A stretch of DNA of 64,000 nt from Butyrivibrio sp. (GTDB lineage Bacteria; Bacillota; Clostridia; Lachnospirales; Lachnospiraceae): the NCBI GenBank assembly GCA_015056585.1, contig SVFZ01000052.1, positions 116,670 to 180,669 on the forward strand, given 5' to 3'. A program made the translations under genes and the position numbers. This document shows, in pieces, positions 63,648 to 64,000 of the stretch; position 1 is the stretch's first letter, and each line of letters begins with the position of its first letter. Below the pieces are notes generated by a model that searched no databases, was not told the DNA's origin, and was given only the letters and a program-made list of their open reading frames with translations.

Positions 63648-63678
63648 TCACTAGACTCGAAAAAACCTCGTCAAGTGA
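63648..63678 (-). repeat. Structured hairpin repeat, copy C
   Basis: Minus strand TCACT-T-GAC, a 13-base loop (GAGGTTTTTTCGA), GTC-T-AGTGA. Same stem-mismatch-stem-loop geometry as 50905-50935 and 50949-50979, with a different outer pair. It ends seven bases before the stop codon of the next gene. Confidence 0.75.
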
Positions 63679-63684
63679 TTAAGG

Positions 63685-64000
63685 TCAGAACTTTCCGGCC
63701 TTAGCTGCTTCCTCGATGGAAACGGCTGTTGATACAGTCATACCAACCATAGGGTTGTTACCAGCGCCGATAAGTCCCATCATCTCAACGTGAGCAGGAA
63801 CTGATGAAGAACCTGCGAACTGAGCGTCTGAGTGCATACGTCCCATAGTATCTGTCATACCGTAGGAAGCTGGGCCGGCTGCCATGTTATCCGGGTGAAG
63901 TGTACGTCCTGTACCGCCGCCTGAAGCAACTGAGAAGTACTTCTTGCCAGCGTCAACGCGCTCCTTCTTGTAAGTACCTGCAACAGGATGCTGGAAACGA
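63685..64000 (-). CDS. GGGtGRT-family protein, C-terminal part (5' end outside window)
   Basis: The frame is open to the window edge; 104 C-terminal residues are visible. The sequence SVASGGGTGRTLHPDNMAAG carries the motif that names the Pfam family GGGtGRT (PF14057), followed by the strongly conserved PASYGMTDTMGRMHSDAQF and GLIGAGNNPMVGMTVSTAV. Function of the family is not established. Convergent with the GGDEF pair; the hairpin repeat copy C lies just after its stop. Confidence 0.85.
   Translation of the reverse strand, partial: RFQHPVAGTYKKERVDAGKKYFSVASGGGTGRTLHPDNMAAGPASYGMTDTMGRMHSDAQFAGSSSVPAHVEMMGLIGAGNNPMVGMTVSTAVSIEEAAKAGKF

Overview
The window looks like chromosomal DNA of an anaerobic, plant-polysaccharide-degrading Firmicute of the Lachnospiraceae, most like Butyrivibrio or Pseudobutyrivibrio. 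The reasons are moderately AT-rich DNA with AGGAGG-type ribosome binding sites, CIRCE-controlled groES/groEL, Rex, TmcAL, a GGGtGRT-family protein, several LplABC/MalEFG-type sugar transporters, cytoplasmic GH43/GH31/GH13 enzymes and a carboxyspermidine polyamine pathway. The genus is an inference. No rRNA, tRNA, prophage or CRISPR array was seen.

Layout. 1-5.6 kb: the end of tmcAL, a large unrecognised protein with a cyclic-nucleotide-binding-like N-terminus, a sugar-phosphate isomerase-like TIM barrel and a chemotaxis receptor. 5.7-18.6 kb: a hemicellulose/pectin island with an ankyrin-GH43 fusion, a GH43 xylosidase, a CE12 esterase, an LplABC-type oligosaccharide importer, uxaA, uxaC and a LacI regulator. 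Three promoters in this island each carry a variant of one operator (ATGTAAGCGNTTWCAT) just downstream of the -10 box. 18.7-29 kb: housekeeping genes (YczE-like membrane protein, ROK kinase, mnmA, a cation antiporter behind a yybP-ykoY manganese riboswitch, alr, nnr, a coiled-coil protein, rex with a probable autoregulatory site, a second chemotaxis receptor). 29.2-38.9 kb: hslO and an arginine-to-spermidine cluster (speA, speE, carboxyspermidine dehydrogenase, nspC, aguA, with convergent aguB). That cluster is interrupted at 33.5-35.0 kb by a 1.3-1.4 kb insert carrying one predicted nuclease-like gene bordered by inverted and direct repeats. 39.1-48.7 kb: a maltodextrin operon (malE, malF, malG, GH13, GH31) and its LacI regulator, both with promoter-proximal operators. 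48.8-55.1 kb: a mutarotase-like protein, an old-yellow-enzyme homologue, a repeat-rich 0.5 kb intergenic region, groEL/groES, a Ser/Thr-rich small protein and a phosphoesterase. 55.1-64 kb: a heterodimeric ABC exporter, an SPFH/NfeD pair, a tandem pair of GGDEF proteins (one degenerate, one intact), a repeat-rich intergenic region and the end of a GGGtGRT gene.

How it works together. Oligosaccharides enter through two lipoprotein-dependent ABC importers and are cleaved in the cytoplasm, because none of the glycoside hydrolases has a signal peptide. Uronates go through UxaC and UxaA toward the Entner-Doudoroff route; the other enzymes of that route are not in the window. Both sugar systems appear to be under local LacI repressors.

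The most unusual signals are non-coding. Three hairpins at 50.9 kb (two) and 63.65 kb share exact geometry and show compensatory base changes. Long nested palindromes sit at 36.35, 51.1 and 63.4 kb. The insert that splits the polyamine operon is the best candidate for an undescribed mobile element.
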